Below are positions 26,701-34,325 of a DNA stretch of 64,000 nucleotides, one piece after another. The stretch's first letter is position 1, and each line of letters opens with the position of its first letter. The translations under genes were made by a program, and so were the position numbers. The notes beneath the pieces are model-generated. The model searched no databases. It was not told the DNA's origin and saw nothing but the letters and a program-made list of their open reading frames with translations. Source of the DNA: a virus. The DNA lies in the IMG/VR virus record IMGVR_UViG_3300042892_002240, positions 28,495 through 92,494 of that record. One strand, given 5' to 3'.

Positions 26701-27890
26701 AAAGAGAAAACCCTCCTTTGGAAGCCTCGGCTCCACCAGGAACTCCTTCTAAAGAAGAGCTTGCAGTTGCAGAGAAATCAGGCAGATCAGTAGAAGAGGT
26801 TATGGCTGCCCCCGCAGCAATTGCCGCAAAGACTGCAGCAGAAGCAAAAGAAAGAAAAGCCAATGACCCGTATGACGAAGCAAACACGCCAACCCTTGCA
26901 ATTGGCGGCGGTAGCAGGATACGCAACGCTGTTTACCCACAAACATTACCTTCAGGAGCAGCACACCCTTCTGCTGGTCAGATAGTCCGTACTCGTAATG
27001 GCGCTGTTGTTGAACACGACGTGGCTACACACACCCCACGTTTTGATGAAAACGGGAACTTTAGCCACCTTGAGAGCACCCTTCCTGCGTACGAACAAAA
27101 GGTTGAACCAATCACTTTGTCAAGAGTTTCTCCTGAGGATAGGTTCCGTATTGAGACGGCTAACAAGTTATTGGCAAAAGAAGGAAAGCCTGCAATTGTT
27201 GCTACAAGCGCAAACCGTGGCGTTCTTGAACCTGGCGTAGAAGACCATGGCACTACTTTTGGAGCAATTCCAGGTATTGTTCCGCCTTCACCAACTGTCA
27301 CTAGGCCGGTTAGCACTAGCGTTCCTGGAGCAGGTGTTTCACAGCGCATTGTTAGAGATGCCAGCGGTGAAATTGACAGAGCAGCATCAAGCGGAACTGT
27401 TACATCTATGGATGTTACTGTTGCCAACCCACGTTGGCACCTTGGAAGCCAGGTTAGAGTTGGTCAGCCAGCGGTAACAACTAGAGGAGTCTCTTCCCCT
27501 AATGCACCTATTACTAATCAACGTCAAGAAGCACTTGCTCAACTACGTAGACGTCCTGGCCAACCATTGGAAGGTCAGCCAATGCCTCGTAGAGCGCAAG
27601 AAGGTATTATTGTGCAACCGTCTGGGTACATCCACCCAGCGTTAACCAGGGATGCTGTTGCTAGAGGCGCCAACTCAGGTACTACAGAATCACGACCTGC
27701 ATTCTTGGTTGAAAACCCTGCCACCCAGGGCCCAGGCACTTATGTATCTCCGGATGCAACTGCACAACCAATTAATGCAAATTCACGACGGGTTGCAGAA
27801 CGACGATTTGGTCCTGCAATGGACCGCACTGCAGAGGAAGAACAAGCCCGCATAACTAGCGCAATGGGTGGCGGACAGTTTAATAAGTGA
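23742..27890 (+). CDS. Very large, probably disordered protein of unknown function
   Basis: This is the largest gene of the window (1,382 residues). It is rich in Ala, Glu, Arg, Pro and Thr throughout, with no hydrophobic core segments, no membrane helices and no recognisable enzyme motif. It begins with a Lys-rich MAKKTPKVIKSGNN stretch. Imperfect internal motifs recur, for example DPEKK(V/A) twice, SPEA(I/L)Q twice and TPRPGRTPRR-like basic patches. The RBS region is GCGAGGTTTCTA. It opens a block of small unknown genes, so an internal virion, ejected or scaffold-like role is possible, but nothing in the sequence proves it. Confidence 0.65.
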   Translation: MAKKTPKVIKSGNNRENTKNPTPAAEKSEPKAKRTKTQAKADRQLKIQIDAEARDLIYDDPSLSMEEARSEIIARRYKLDEKVANEDDTAEAREVAVDPTDITSADTGEARIADTTEFSDLENTGENVQTETFDPTTIRGYTPEEGAPLGGPDKETYAYLSPEERVAKLADQRLAAGAEGGLDDQTTLPADLRSTTPRPGRTPRRSIFSRRGQVAQSYVDTLDVSDEAAQGKMDSNRRGAAFAVGGTPLAEGELGPRLTSPIYNDTDPRRSATTRTPEEIVMDRKPGTPGRSLGGGLILGRRFRGRKGYNQTPGVVEVNEDNATRALIGNVDLAIQNAMSSVGARPAGPRSSGADLTVEQARTSPELRGALQQGSMQGVLSTQTGDDVTQMVGSFTTRDSSARTSGTMPAEEADAASRETTRVVPKIDASGNEMKDPRNADVTLTELANPRVAPRPAAFPEEGFAIPSIFGSQQFRMTAEYLQARNDAETAARARATSGRVKDADFAASPVGQEAAARAEANEPLPHTMVPNPAFTPVDEQGMPYEEGPEADAERIGMAEAMARGRRSTGRSFRVRKTGRTGESRNRDFVSTRTPGQDEYYPTKPEYKKVIRVAPGSATRQYAKDENGKTILDERGKPVPLRDAEGKPVVSAQETKTVDEPTGRRVADYGPETAVGPDIVREATAALRESNGGMTEEQALEGATLFTAAEDEAQKSRESEMVHQGQTAGISDHGEVSTTTGSGKNPLPKDVTARKALIPATVGGTVQADIIDPEKKVTKKVLDPTTGKMVNQEVSQLVEHVTAGVADPEKKARIAEGLLVKTTDTQFTAPKEDEFGVEIEEEAETNPLDTGVDKTPARGYSPTMRPHPLTGTPAPEFKDTGRPRRDKVQHEAALAEWSKYNTVDKSPEAIQQARDLQQASRIAERDQRLADSGNSPEALQRSNDAKAADIAAGIAASTPEAIAANAEAAKADAAKRKEQSDATARRQRENPPLEASAPPGTPSKEELAVAEKSGRSVEEVMAAPAAIAAKTAAEAKERKANDPYDEANTPTLAIGGGSRIRNAVYPQTLPSGAAHPSAGQIVRTRNGAVVEHDVATHTPRFDENGNFSHLESTLPAYEQKVEPITLSRVSPEDRFRIETANKLLAKEGKPAIVATSANRGVLEPGVEDHGTTFGAIPGIVPPSPTVTRPVSTSVPGAGVSQRIVRDASGEIDRAASSGTVTSMDVTVANPRWHLGSQVRVGQPAVTTRGVSSPNAPITNQRQEALAQLRRRPGQPLEGQPMPRRAQEGIIVQPSGYIHPALTRDAVARGANSGTTESRPAFLVENPATQGPGTYVSPDATAQPINANSRRVAERRFGPAMDRTAEEEQARITSAMGGGQFNK

Positions 27891-27902
27891 TAACCTGACC
27901 AT

Positions 27903-28193
27903 ATGACATCACTATTTGCAGCAAACGGATTACTAGAAACAACTGAAGGCAAGACTTCAACACTTCTAACAGGTGGTGGGGAATGGTCTCCAGAAGAGAT
28001 TAAAGCAATGACACCACGTCTGGCTACCCAAGCAGAGTACAACTTTAGAGCAAAGCAAGAAGCGGATAAGAAAATTAAACAAGCTGAAGAAAACGCCTAC
28101 AACATGGAATTAATGAAAAACTACAAAAACAACGTAAAGACATTCCGAATTTACGACCCGATCACAAAGACGTATTCTCCGCCTAATAAGTAA
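27903..28193 (+). CDS. Unknown small protein
   Basis: This 96-residue protein starts MTSLFAANGLLETTEGK and has a charged helix (FRAKQEADKKIKQAEENAYN), ending PITKTYSPPNK. It follows the 1,382-residue gene by 12 nt and probably belongs to the same transcript. No family recognised. Confidence 0.55.
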   Translation: MTSLFAANGLLETTEGKTSTLLTGGGEWSPEEIKAMTPRLATQAEYNFRAKQEADKKIKQAEENAYNMELMKNYKNNVKTFRIYDPITKTYSPPNK

Positions 28194-28197
28194 CTAT

Positions 28198-28362
28198 ATG
28201 TCACCAAAGAAGAACCAAAATGATTGGCGCACCCTAGCCAACAACCAAGATTACGCTGATCAATTTGATGACTGGTACACAGAAGAAGCAATTCGGGATA
28301 CCAAAAACAAGCGTCGTGAAAAGGATCGACATGCCAGCAAAGAAGATAACTTCTATTATTAA
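28198..28362 (+). CDS. Unknown 54-residue protein
   Basis: This reading frame begins ATG 28198, 4 nt after the previous stop. It encodes a highly polar protein starting MSPKKNQNDWRTLANNQDYA and ending EDNFYY. The ribosome-binding site is weak (TAAGTAACTAT). It overlaps the following small gene, whose AAGGA site lies inside it. The tight tiling supports both. Confidence 0.5.
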   Translation: MSPKKNQNDWRTLANNQDYADQFDDWYTEEAIRDTKNKRREKDRHASKEDNFYY

Positions 28363-28474
28363 AAGGAATGAAGAAGCCCGCAGGCAAGCGGCGCCTAGAC
28401 CCATTTCTATGGTTGGCGCTGGTAGCCAAGGTGGGATGTTAACGGGCATGGGAACTGGTGGAGATCGTGGCTAG
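28331..28474 (+). CDS. Unknown 47-residue protein
   Basis: The start is ATG 28331 preceded by AAAAGGATCGAC. The product starts MPAKKITSIIKRNEEARRQA, and the second half is Gly/Met-rich (GAGSQGGMLTGMGTGGDRG). Its stop overlaps the next start by 8 nt. No function recognised. Confidence 0.5.
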   Translation: MPAKKITSIIKRNEEARRQAAPRPISMVGAGSQGGMLTGMGTGGDRG

Positions 28475-28979
28475 TCAGCAAGCTGCCAATCAACAAACAT
28501 TTACAAACTGGGGCAGCAGTTACGACCCCTACTCCAATGACGCTCAGACGGCAGCACTTGGACCAACCCCTACCTTTCGTAACCCTAAAGACGCTCGTTT
28601 AGCCGCCTGGGGCTCTTCCCCAGACACACAGTATCCAGATGGGTACCTTGGCACCTTATCGGCCAACAGGCGCCAGGATAAGGTTACAAACGCCATTCAA
28701 CGCAATAACGCTCGCCCATACACCAGAGGCGTCCACAAAGGTGAGCGTATTAACCCCGGTGACTACGTTTGGCCCGATGAATTCAACCCCATGACTGGCT
28801 TGTTACTGCAATCACAAGGTAAGAAGTTTGCTCCAACTGGGGCTGTAAACGCTCACCTTACTAACGGTGGTAAGGCTGGGCCTAAAGGCGTACCGGGAAG
28901 CTTGAATCGCCCCAAGCAAGAAGTAATCAACCTCCAGAGGCAGTCAATGCTCAAATCATTAGCTCCGTCCTGGAAGTGA
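28467..28979 (+). CDS. Unknown protein, Asn/Pro/Gly-rich
   Basis: The start is GTG 28467, preceded by GGTGGAGATC; another GTG at 28458 is possible. The 170-residue protein has FTNWGSSYDPYSNDAQTAAL, DARLAAWGSSPDTQYPDGYL and NPGDYVWPDEFNPMTGLLLQ. The two WGSS motifs may mark an internal repeat. It looks like an extended, poorly folded structural protein. No family recognised. Confidence 0.55.
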   Translation: MASQQAANQQTFTNWGSSYDPYSNDAQTAALGPTPTFRNPKDARLAAWGSSPDTQYPDGYLGTLSANRRQDKVTNAIQRNNARPYTRGVHKGERINPGDYVWPDEFNPMTGLLLQSQGKKFAPTGAVNAHLTNGGKAGPKGVPGSLNRPKQEVINLQRQSMLKSLAPSWK

Positions 28980-28991
28980 CATTAAATAACC

Positions 28992-29000
28992 TGATAGAAT
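28992..29000 (+). promoter_or_regulatory. Extended -10 promoter candidate
   Basis: TGA-TAGAAT (an extended -10, TGn plus TAnnnT) lies 28 nt before the ATG of the gene at 29028, which also has AAAGGACTTTATT. No convincing -35 is seen. The same extended -10 type appears at 59709. Confidence 0.45.
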
Positions 29001-29027
29001 TATCACAACTTAACAAAGGACTTTATT

Positions 29028-29468
29028 ATGGCATTTAACCTTCCAGGCATTTTAGGACGCAATAACCAAGCACGACAAGATCGCCTTAATGAAGTTCATA
29101 ACGATACACTCCGTCGAGCAAAAAGTGATGTTGACAATGCAATATTTAGTCGGGAACAAGCACTTAACAGTAAAGACGCATCTCCTGACAGTTTTTCTCG
29201 TAGATCAAACAATTCAAAAGCAAAAACTGAGGTTTCACTTGCGGGTACTGCACAAGATTCTTTGTATGGACATAAACTTAACGCTGTTAAAACAGCTAAA
29301 GAGCATGTTTCTAACTTAAAAGAAAAAAGTTTATTAGGCAAAGGTGAAGACCGCCGCAAACTGGGTGAGGTTAGTTCTGCTAAAAAAGATGCTAAAGCAT
29401 TGGCTGCAGACGCTGAAAGTTTTAACCCTATGAAGAAAAAAATATACAACCCGCTAGCTGAGTTATAA
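29028..29468 (+). CDS. Unknown protein, paralogue A of a tandem pair
   Basis: This 146-residue protein begins MAFNLPGILGRNNQARQ, shares this start with the next gene, and ends with an SSAKKDAKALAA helix that also recurs there. The middle is a charged helical region. AAAGGA precedes the ATG. The shared ends with diverged middles indicate an old tandem duplication. The PGILGRN start could be a signal recognised by a partner or protease. Function unknown. Confidence 0.6.
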   Translation: MAFNLPGILGRNNQARQDRLNEVHNDTLRRAKSDVDNAIFSREQALNSKDASPDSFSRRSNNSKAKTEVSLAGTAQDSLYGHKLNAVKTAKEHVSNLKEKSLLGKGEDRRKLGEVSSAKKDAKALAADAESFNPMKKKIYNPLAEL

Positions 29469-29478
29469 AGGAGCCATC

Positions 29479-29913
29479 ATGGCATTTAACATTCCAGGAA
29501 TTTTAGGACGTAACCGTCAAGCACGCCAAAGCATGGTTGAAAATACTATAGCTGATGCTCACCAAGCAGGTGAAAGCCGTTTTCAAGACAAGTATCATGA
29601 CACCAGAGAGCAGTTAGTAGACAGCATTGGTAAAAAGAAGGCTGAAAAAAGTGCTCGAGTTATTGGTCAAATGGGATACGAGAACGTAACTAACGACAGC
29701 ATGACTGACGCTGTTAGTAAAGCAGCTTCAAAAGTTGAAGAATTAAAATATGCCCGTGCTAATAGCAAATGGGACGAAGAAGTGGAACGCCGCCCAGGCC
29801 GTGGAGAAGTACGCGGTGCTAAAAAAGATGTAAAAGCTTTGAAAAAAGCTGAAGTTAAAGTAGCACGCCATTTAAATAACGCATGGAACGAACCTCCCCT
29901 AAACGAGGACTGA
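29479..29913 (+). CDS. Unknown protein, paralogue B of a tandem pair
   Basis: This 144-residue protein begins MAFNIPGILGRNRQARQ and has RGAKKDVKALKKAEVKV near its end, matching the upstream gene. AAAGGAGCCATC precedes the ATG. It is more basic than its partner. Conservation of both termini suggests they bind the same partner. Function unknown. Confidence 0.6.
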   Translation: MAFNIPGILGRNRQARQSMVENTIADAHQAGESRFQDKYHDTREQLVDSIGKKKAEKSARVIGQMGYENVTNDSMTDAVSKAASKVEELKYARANSKWDEEVERRPGRGEVRGAKKDVKALKKAEVKVARHLNNAWNEPPLNED

Positions 29914-29918
29914 AACTT

Positions 29919-30194
29919 ATGGCTACTCCTCGTAAACCAGGTATGTGGGCTGATGGTATGCCAATTGCTCCAGGCTCTCGCCTTCGCGTAGATCGCCCAA
30001 CTCTTGCCGCAAAGAAGATTAGGCCTACTTTAAGTCTTACTTCTAATCAAGATGATGCACCACCCATGGGTATGGCTCGCCCACAGATTCCTGCCCACCT
30101 AAAAGCTCCGGTTTACAACGAACCAGATCCAGCTGGAGGTATGGCCCGCCCACAACTTCCCGAACACTTAAGAAATCTACAGCAAGGAAAGTAA
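29919..30194 (+). CDS. Unknown Pro/Arg-rich protein with internal repeat
   Basis: The start is ATG 29919, after AGGACTGAAACTT. The 91-residue protein has a repeated GMARPQ(I/L)P(A/E)HL motif (two copies, about 26 residues apart) linked by KAPVYNEPDPAG. Such short repeated linear motifs suggest binding to repeated partners, for example virion proteins. No family recognised. Confidence 0.5.
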   Translation: MATPRKPGMWADGMPIAPGSRLRVDRPTLAAKKIRPTLSLTSNQDDAPPMGMARPQIPAHLKAPVYNEPDPAGGMARPQLPEHLRNLQQGK

Positions 30195-30196
30195 TC

Positions 30197-30493
30197 ATGG
30201 CACGCCCCTGGCAGTCACGACAAGAGTTTCTTACGGATCAGGCTTTGCAGTCTGCTATTAGCGATCCTGAAACTATTCGCAAGACCCGCCCTGTTGTGCC
30301 CCAGCAGCTATTCCCCGAACGTGAAGGCTTTAGTAAACAAGAAGGCACTATTCAAACAATTCTAAACATTGATCGTTACATGCCTACTAAGCGTTCATGG
30401 TTGTCTGGTATGCCAGTTATGCGCACATCTATTGAAGATGGTAGTTTTGAAGGCTCAGGAAGATACTCAATGAACAGTATGTGGGGTGGCTAA
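30197..30493 (+). CDS. Unknown small protein
   Basis: This 98-residue protein begins MARPWQSRQEFLTDQALQSA, which echoes the MARPQ motif of the gene before it. It ends with a Gly/Ser/Met-rich tail. It starts 2 nt after the upstream stop and overlaps the next start by 1 nt (TAATG). No family recognised. Confidence 0.5.
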   Translation: MARPWQSRQEFLTDQALQSAISDPETIRKTRPVVPQQLFPEREGFSKQEGTIQTILNIDRYMPTKRSWLSGMPVMRTSIEDGSFEGSGRYSMNSMWGG

Positions 30494-30780
30494 TGAAGAG
30501 TGAATGGGACCCAATGGGTGGGGATATCACCCAAGCATCTACTTTAGGTAAAAACCCAGCCCAAACCAATATGGCAGCTAGTTCGGTTACAACTGGATAC
30601 GCACGGGATTTGGCAGAGGCGGGCCATGGTCCAGGAAGCGACCCTGCTTTGTTTCGTCACAAAAAAGCAAACATGTCAGGAAATGCGCTTTTACCCACAC
30701 CTTCATTTGAAAAATCTCAAGGTAATACTCCACGAGCAATGCAACGTGCTGACATGCCTAAGACAAGGATGGTTGTCTAA
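30493..30780 (+). CDS. Unknown small protein
   Basis: The start is ATG 30493, overlapping the upstream stop. The 95-residue protein begins MKSEWDPMGGDITQASTLG and is polar with no clear fold. It overlaps the next gene by 1 nt. The chain of 1-nt overlaps shows strict translational coupling in this block. Confidence 0.5.
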   Translation: MKSEWDPMGGDITQASTLGKNPAQTNMAASSVTTGYARDLAEAGHGPGSDPALFRHKKANMSGNALLPTPSFEKSQGNTPRAMQRADMPKTRMVV

Positions 30781-31337
30781 TGCCTAGAGAAGACTTAAGT
30801 CCTTTGTCAACCTCTAACAGAGGTGCTACATCCAACCTTTTAATGGCTGGTAGCACAGTTAAAAGTGGCATGGATGTCAAGCTAGAAATGCGCTACGGTG
30901 GTCAAGCAGACGCTGGTTCTTACTCTGGCCATATGGGTTCTATCATGGATAATGGTGGAGCTTTCATGCAAGACAGGGTAAACCGTCGAGGTAGTTTTGG
31001 TGGCGGTAGCAGTTTTGGTGGCGGTGGCGGTGGTGTAGGTGGTACTGCTCGTAACTATGGCCCAGGTAACCCTGGTGGTTACAACTGGAACACTGTTGAT
31101 AAAGGCGTTAACTTTGTTAAGAAGAAACTAAAAAATGTAAATAACGCTATGACCCAAAGCAGAAACGATTACAATCGTAATCTTATTGAGAACAAAATTG
31201 ACGAAATTCGTGACCAAGTTAAAAGCACAAAAAAACAAATAAAAAGTTGGAACGCACCAATTAAAGCAGCCAACAAACGTTTTCCTGGGATGCCCCCCCT
31301 ACCTACAATCCCCACTCCATGGGCTCAATCGCCCTGA
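30780..31337 (+). CDS. Unknown Gly-rich protein with helical C-terminus
   Basis: In this 185-residue protein residues about 75-105 form a Gly/Ser-rich stretch (GGGSSFGGGGGGVGG). Residues about 115-160 form a charged helix (VDKGVNFVKKKLKNVNNAM ... IDEIRDQVKSTKKQIKSW). It ends in Pro-rich PPLPTIPTPW. Such a layout is seen in minor structural proteins, but I cannot assign a role. Confidence 0.5.
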   Translation: MPREDLSPLSTSNRGATSNLLMAGSTVKSGMDVKLEMRYGGQADAGSYSGHMGSIMDNGGAFMQDRVNRRGSFGGGSSFGGGGGGVGGTARNYGPGNPGGYNWNTVDKGVNFVKKKLKNVNNAMTQSRNDYNRNLIENKIDEIRDQVKSTKKQIKSWNAPIKAANKRFPGMPPLPTIPTPWAQSP

Positions 31338-31349
31338 TAGGATATAACT

Positions 31350-31574
31350 ATGGCAGTTAACGAATCCCGATCAATGAACGACGACCTCCACTCAGGTGTT
31401 AATGATGGTCGCCTAAAGAGCATTACCCCTGATCGTGGGGGTGTTGTTGATATGGCTGAGGTTACAGTTCGGGCAAACCTGCTTCAAACACAGTATGGAA
31501 TGTCTGACCTTATGAATAGAGTTCAGACCCCAAACGTAGACAACAACTTTGAAACAGGGTATGCTGAAGACTGA
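31350..31574 (+). CDS. Unknown small protein
   Basis: This 74-residue protein begins MAVNESRSMNDDLHSGVND and contains AEVTVRANLLQTQYGMSDLM. It is preceded by TGATAGGATATAACT, which offers either an AGGA ribosome-binding site or a TAGGAT box 6 nt before the ATG. No family recognised. Confidence 0.5.
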   Translation: MAVNESRSMNDDLHSGVNDGRLKSITPDRGGVVDMAEVTVRANLLQTQYGMSDLMNRVQTPNVDNNFETGYAED

Positions 31575-31579
31575 ATAGT

Positions 31580-31596
31580 GTTGTCAAAGTGACAAC
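31580..31596. promoter_or_regulatory. Perfect inverted repeat, operator candidate
   Basis: GTTGTCA-aag-TGACAAC is a perfect 7-bp inverted repeat in the 47-nt gap between genes. TTGTCA can also serve as a -35 element with TACTAA 17 nt further. This would place an operator over a promoter for the gene at 31622. A hairpin role in RNA is the alternative. Confidence 0.4.
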
Positions 31597-31621
31597 GTTG
31601 TACTACTAATTAGGAGCACAA

Positions 31622-32077
31622 ATGCCTCGGCTATTGACTTGCCAGTCGTGCGGCACAATGTACCGTATGCGGGACTACGAAGGACCAACTGAGTATGACA
31701 TGGAGCTCATTGAGCTCTGTCAGAGGCACCTTGGTCAAGCTGCTGACCCAAACCCTGACTCTCACCTATCTCTCATTCTGCGTTGTGATGAAGAAACGTG
31801 GGCCAAGCTTGGGGATGAAACCCAAGTTAAAAAAGAACTTATGCAAAATGAGATTGAAGTTCGTGAAGTTCGTGACGATCTTAAAGTGGAAGCACTCAAG
31901 TGTTTTGCTAGGCACTCAAGCCCCAAGCAAGGTTGCATTGATTACGAAGATGAGTCTAAGACTATTGGCCGCAAAATTGGTGTACCTCAAGCACACAGGC
32001 AATACCTCTGCCACTATTGTCCAGCCCAAGCATTTGTAACTCATGGCATTCGCAAGAAAAAGGGTATGTACGACTAG
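31622..32077 (+). CDS. Cys-rich zinc-binding-like protein
   Basis: In this 151-residue protein the N-terminus has CQSCGTMYRMRDY (a zinc-ribbon half) and the C-terminus has YLCHYCPAQAFVTHGIRKKK (second pair). A long acidic helical section lies between them. CFARHSSPKQGC adds two further Cys. The arrangement suggests a zinc-stabilised fold. TTAGGAGCACAA precedes the ATG. The role is not recognised. Confidence 0.6.
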   Translation: MPRLLTCQSCGTMYRMRDYEGPTEYDMELIELCQRHLGQAADPNPDSHLSLILRCDEETWAKLGDETQVKKELMQNEIEVREVRDDLKVEALKCFARHSSPKQGCIDYEDESKTIGRKIGVPQAHRQYLCHYCPAQAFVTHGIRKKKGMYD

Positions 32078-32550
32078 TGATCATTTTTAACTTTGATGTA
32101 CTCGCACGACCGGGTGCGTCACTAGCAGTACGCCAACCAGACCCAGACGGCAGGGCAATTTGGCGCATGATGTTTGAACACTACACAGGGCGTATTTGTG
32201 TTGTTTCAACTACTGAATACCCAAAGATTCAATTTGAGGAATGGTTAAAACGGGAACAATTTAAAGCTTCTGTTTATGAGTTTTTAGATGTACCAGATGC
32301 GGTTCTTAAAGCTGAGCGTGTTCACATCATTGGTTCATCTTTTGGCAGAATCACTTGGTATGTAGACAACGACCCTCTTGCCTGCGCAGAAACTCTTAAA
32401 TTAGGCATTCCTACCTTGTTGGTTGCTTCTCCTTACATTGTTAGACCTGAGTGGGGTGGCACCAAAACAACTAAGGAATGGGGAACCCTTGTAACAGAGA
32501 TGGACGAACAAGCCTTAAAAGCATCTGAAAAGTCTTGGAGGGAAATGTGA
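32077..32550 (+). CDS. HAD-like hydrolase fold protein
   Basis: The start is GTG 32077, overlapping the upstream TAG. The 157-residue protein begins MIIFNFDVLARPG (motif I region, with a single clear Asp), continues ICVVSTTEYPKIQFEEWLKR (motif II Ser/Thr), and ends with WYVDNDPLACAETLKLGIPT, typical of HAD motif IV and the strand after it. Phage HAD-like proteins act as nucleotidases or polynucleotide phosphatases. The usual DxD of motif I is not evident (F-D-V), so catalysis is uncertain. Confidence 0.6.
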   Translation: MIIFNFDVLARPGASLAVRQPDPDGRAIWRMMFEHYTGRICVVSTTEYPKIQFEEWLKREQFKASVYEFLDVPDAVLKAERVHIIGSSFGRITWYVDNDPLACAETLKLGIPTLLVASPYIVRPEWGGTKTTKEWGTLVTEMDEQALKASEKSWREM

Positions 32551-33977
32551 AAGTGTTCTTTGGTGGGGCTGAGAAAGGCTCCCACAGAAACATCCTGTTA
32601 GCTAATGACGTTGAGTACATGGCAGTCAATTTGACTCATTTGCCTATTCCTAAAACTAAAGAATTCAGCATTCCTAATACGTTTAAAAACGCTGGGGTTA
32701 TTGTGTACACCTCTGAGGGTGACGAAGACACAAATAGATACAATGACTTTATTCGGCAGCATGCTGATGACCTTGCCTTTGTAGTGGGTCGCCCTGATTA
32801 TGACGGAGAATGGCTTGGGGAAAAGTACATTCCTGTGTGGTCAGATGGTGATGACTTAGAACGCTTAGCTTGGTTGTGCCAACGCCATGGTCGGGCAGCT
32901 ATCTCAGACAAAGCAATTAATGCTAAAACTCTTCCCCGAATTAGGTCGCTGTCACAAAGATGGGGCGCTGCATTGCTCGGTATTACTAGCAAGCCAGACA
33001 TCATTGAAGCCCTTCCTTGGGCAGCAGTAATTGTTGGTTCATGGACTAGCACTTTGCGTTATGGGGAAACTCAAATCTGGGACGGACACGCTTTGCGACG
33101 ATATCCAGCTCAACAAAAAGAGTCGTCTAGACGGAAGCACCGGCCCGACATTATTCGTCTAGGAATTGACTTTGATGCTGTTATGGAAGACGACGTAACT
33201 ACTGTTGGAGCGTTAGCAATTCGTTCTTGGCTAGCTTGGGAAGACCATACAAATTTGGGCTATGACCCTGAAGAAGGTGTAGACGAAGAGGAGTTTGTAA
33301 ACAATGAAGAGGGGGAGATAGCAACTATACCCCCTGAAACCCATAGTGGGGTTAAACCGGCTTCTAGGGGGTCTGGTATTGCTACCGGCCCTATAGAAAA
33401 GCGGCACGACAGTGAACGGCTATTACTCCCTGTTATGGGTATTGAGCACATTGTTTCAATGGGTACACAAATGCCTAATGAGCAGGGAGAAGTCATTGAA
33501 ATCGACCCTGCAGAAACCGCTGTCATTAGATATCAATCAAACCCATTGCGACAGTGTGATAGTTGCTATCTGGCCTCAAGATGTCCTGCATTCAAGGAAC
33601 ATTCAGATTGTGGTTTTAGATTGCCTATTGAGATCCGTACAAAGGATCAACTTAACGCCGTTTTGCAAGCCATGATTGAAATGCAAGCAAGCCGAGTTTT
33701 GTTTGCTAGGTTTGCCGAAGAGCTTGAGGGCCAAGGTCTTGACCCAGCTTTGTCGTCTGAAATGGATCGCTTGTTTTCGCTCATTGACAAGTTTAAGAAC
33801 ATCTCAGATACCCGAGATCTCATGAGAATTGAGGTTGAGGCAAGGGGTGGAGCCGGCGTTCTCTCTAGATTGTTTGGAAGCAAAGCAGGGGAATCAGCCA
33901 AGCAACTTCCTGGCGGGGGTATGAGTGCTAGTCGCACTGATCAGTTTATTTCTGATGTAATCAATATTGGCGAATAA
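32547..33977 (+). CDS. Possible TGT/DpdA-like TIM-barrel protein with C-terminal Cys domain
   Basis: The start is GTG 32547 after GGAGGGAAAT. In this 476-residue protein residues about 85-190 read as alternating strands and helices: YIPVWSDGDDLERLAWLCQR, HGRAAISDK, GAALLGITSK, then LPWAAVIVGSWTSTLRYGET. This resembles the end of the barrel in phage tRNA-guanine-transglycosylase-like DpdA proteins (G-I-T-S ... P-W ... S-W ... R-Y-G). The catalytic Asp motifs I would expect are not seen. A second domain has CDSCYLASRCPAFKEHSDC, a possible metal site, and a helical C-terminus. Queuosine-pathway genes are absent from the window. Homology is tentative. Confidence 0.45.
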   Translation: MKVFFGGAEKGSHRNILLANDVEYMAVNLTHLPIPKTKEFSIPNTFKNAGVIVYTSEGDEDTNRYNDFIRQHADDLAFVVGRPDYDGEWLGEKYIPVWSDGDDLERLAWLCQRHGRAAISDKAINAKTLPRIRSLSQRWGAALLGITSKPDIIEALPWAAVIVGSWTSTLRYGETQIWDGHALRRYPAQQKESSRRKHRPDIIRLGIDFDAVMEDDVTTVGALAIRSWLAWEDHTNLGYDPEEGVDEEEFVNNEEGEIATIPPETHSGVKPASRGSGIATGPIEKRHDSERLLLPVMGIEHIVSMGTQMPNEQGEVIEIDPAETAVIRYQSNPLRQCDSCYLASRCPAFKEHSDCGFRLPIEIRTKDQLNAVLQAMIEMQASRVLFARFAEELEGQGLDPALSSEMDRLFSLIDKFKNISDTRDLMRIEVEARGGAGVLSRLFGSKAGESAKQLPGGGMSASRTDQFISDVINIGE

Positions 33978-34013
33978 TGGTGTATGCTAAGTTCCCCTAC
34001 TAAAGGATGTACG

Positions 34014-34325
34014 ATGAACAACTCGCATAACTCCATAGAAGAACTTGACCCATATCAAACTGCCGAGCAGCTAGTAAAGATGGCCATTGACTTAGGTTCA
34101 GATACTTTAAGCATGACTATCAATGATGTATCAAAATCATTAGTTGAAGCAGCCCACTTGATTACCCATCTTGCCGATGAATCAAACCATTACCGTTTAA
34201 AGACTCAAGTAGTGGTCAATGTAAACGGGACAGATCTACTGGTTGACCAAGCAGTGGTAGACAAGCTGTTTGCTTCTACTGTTCAGAATCTCATTACTAA
34301 TGCCCTGAATGAAACTACGGTCTGA
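34014..34325 (+). CDS. Unknown small protein
   Basis: The start is ATG 34014 with AAAGGATGTACG before it. The 103-residue protein is acidic and helical in the first half (EQLVKMAIDLGSDTLSMTIN) and ends TVQNLITNALNETTV. Upstream TATGCT (33984-33989) may be a -10 box. It overlaps the next gene by 1 nt (TGATG). Confidence 0.5.
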   Translation: MNNSHNSIEELDPYQTAEQLVKMAIDLGSDTLSMTINDVSKSLVEAAHLITHLADESNHYRLKTQVVVNVNGTDLLVDQAVVDKLFASTVQNLITNALNETTV

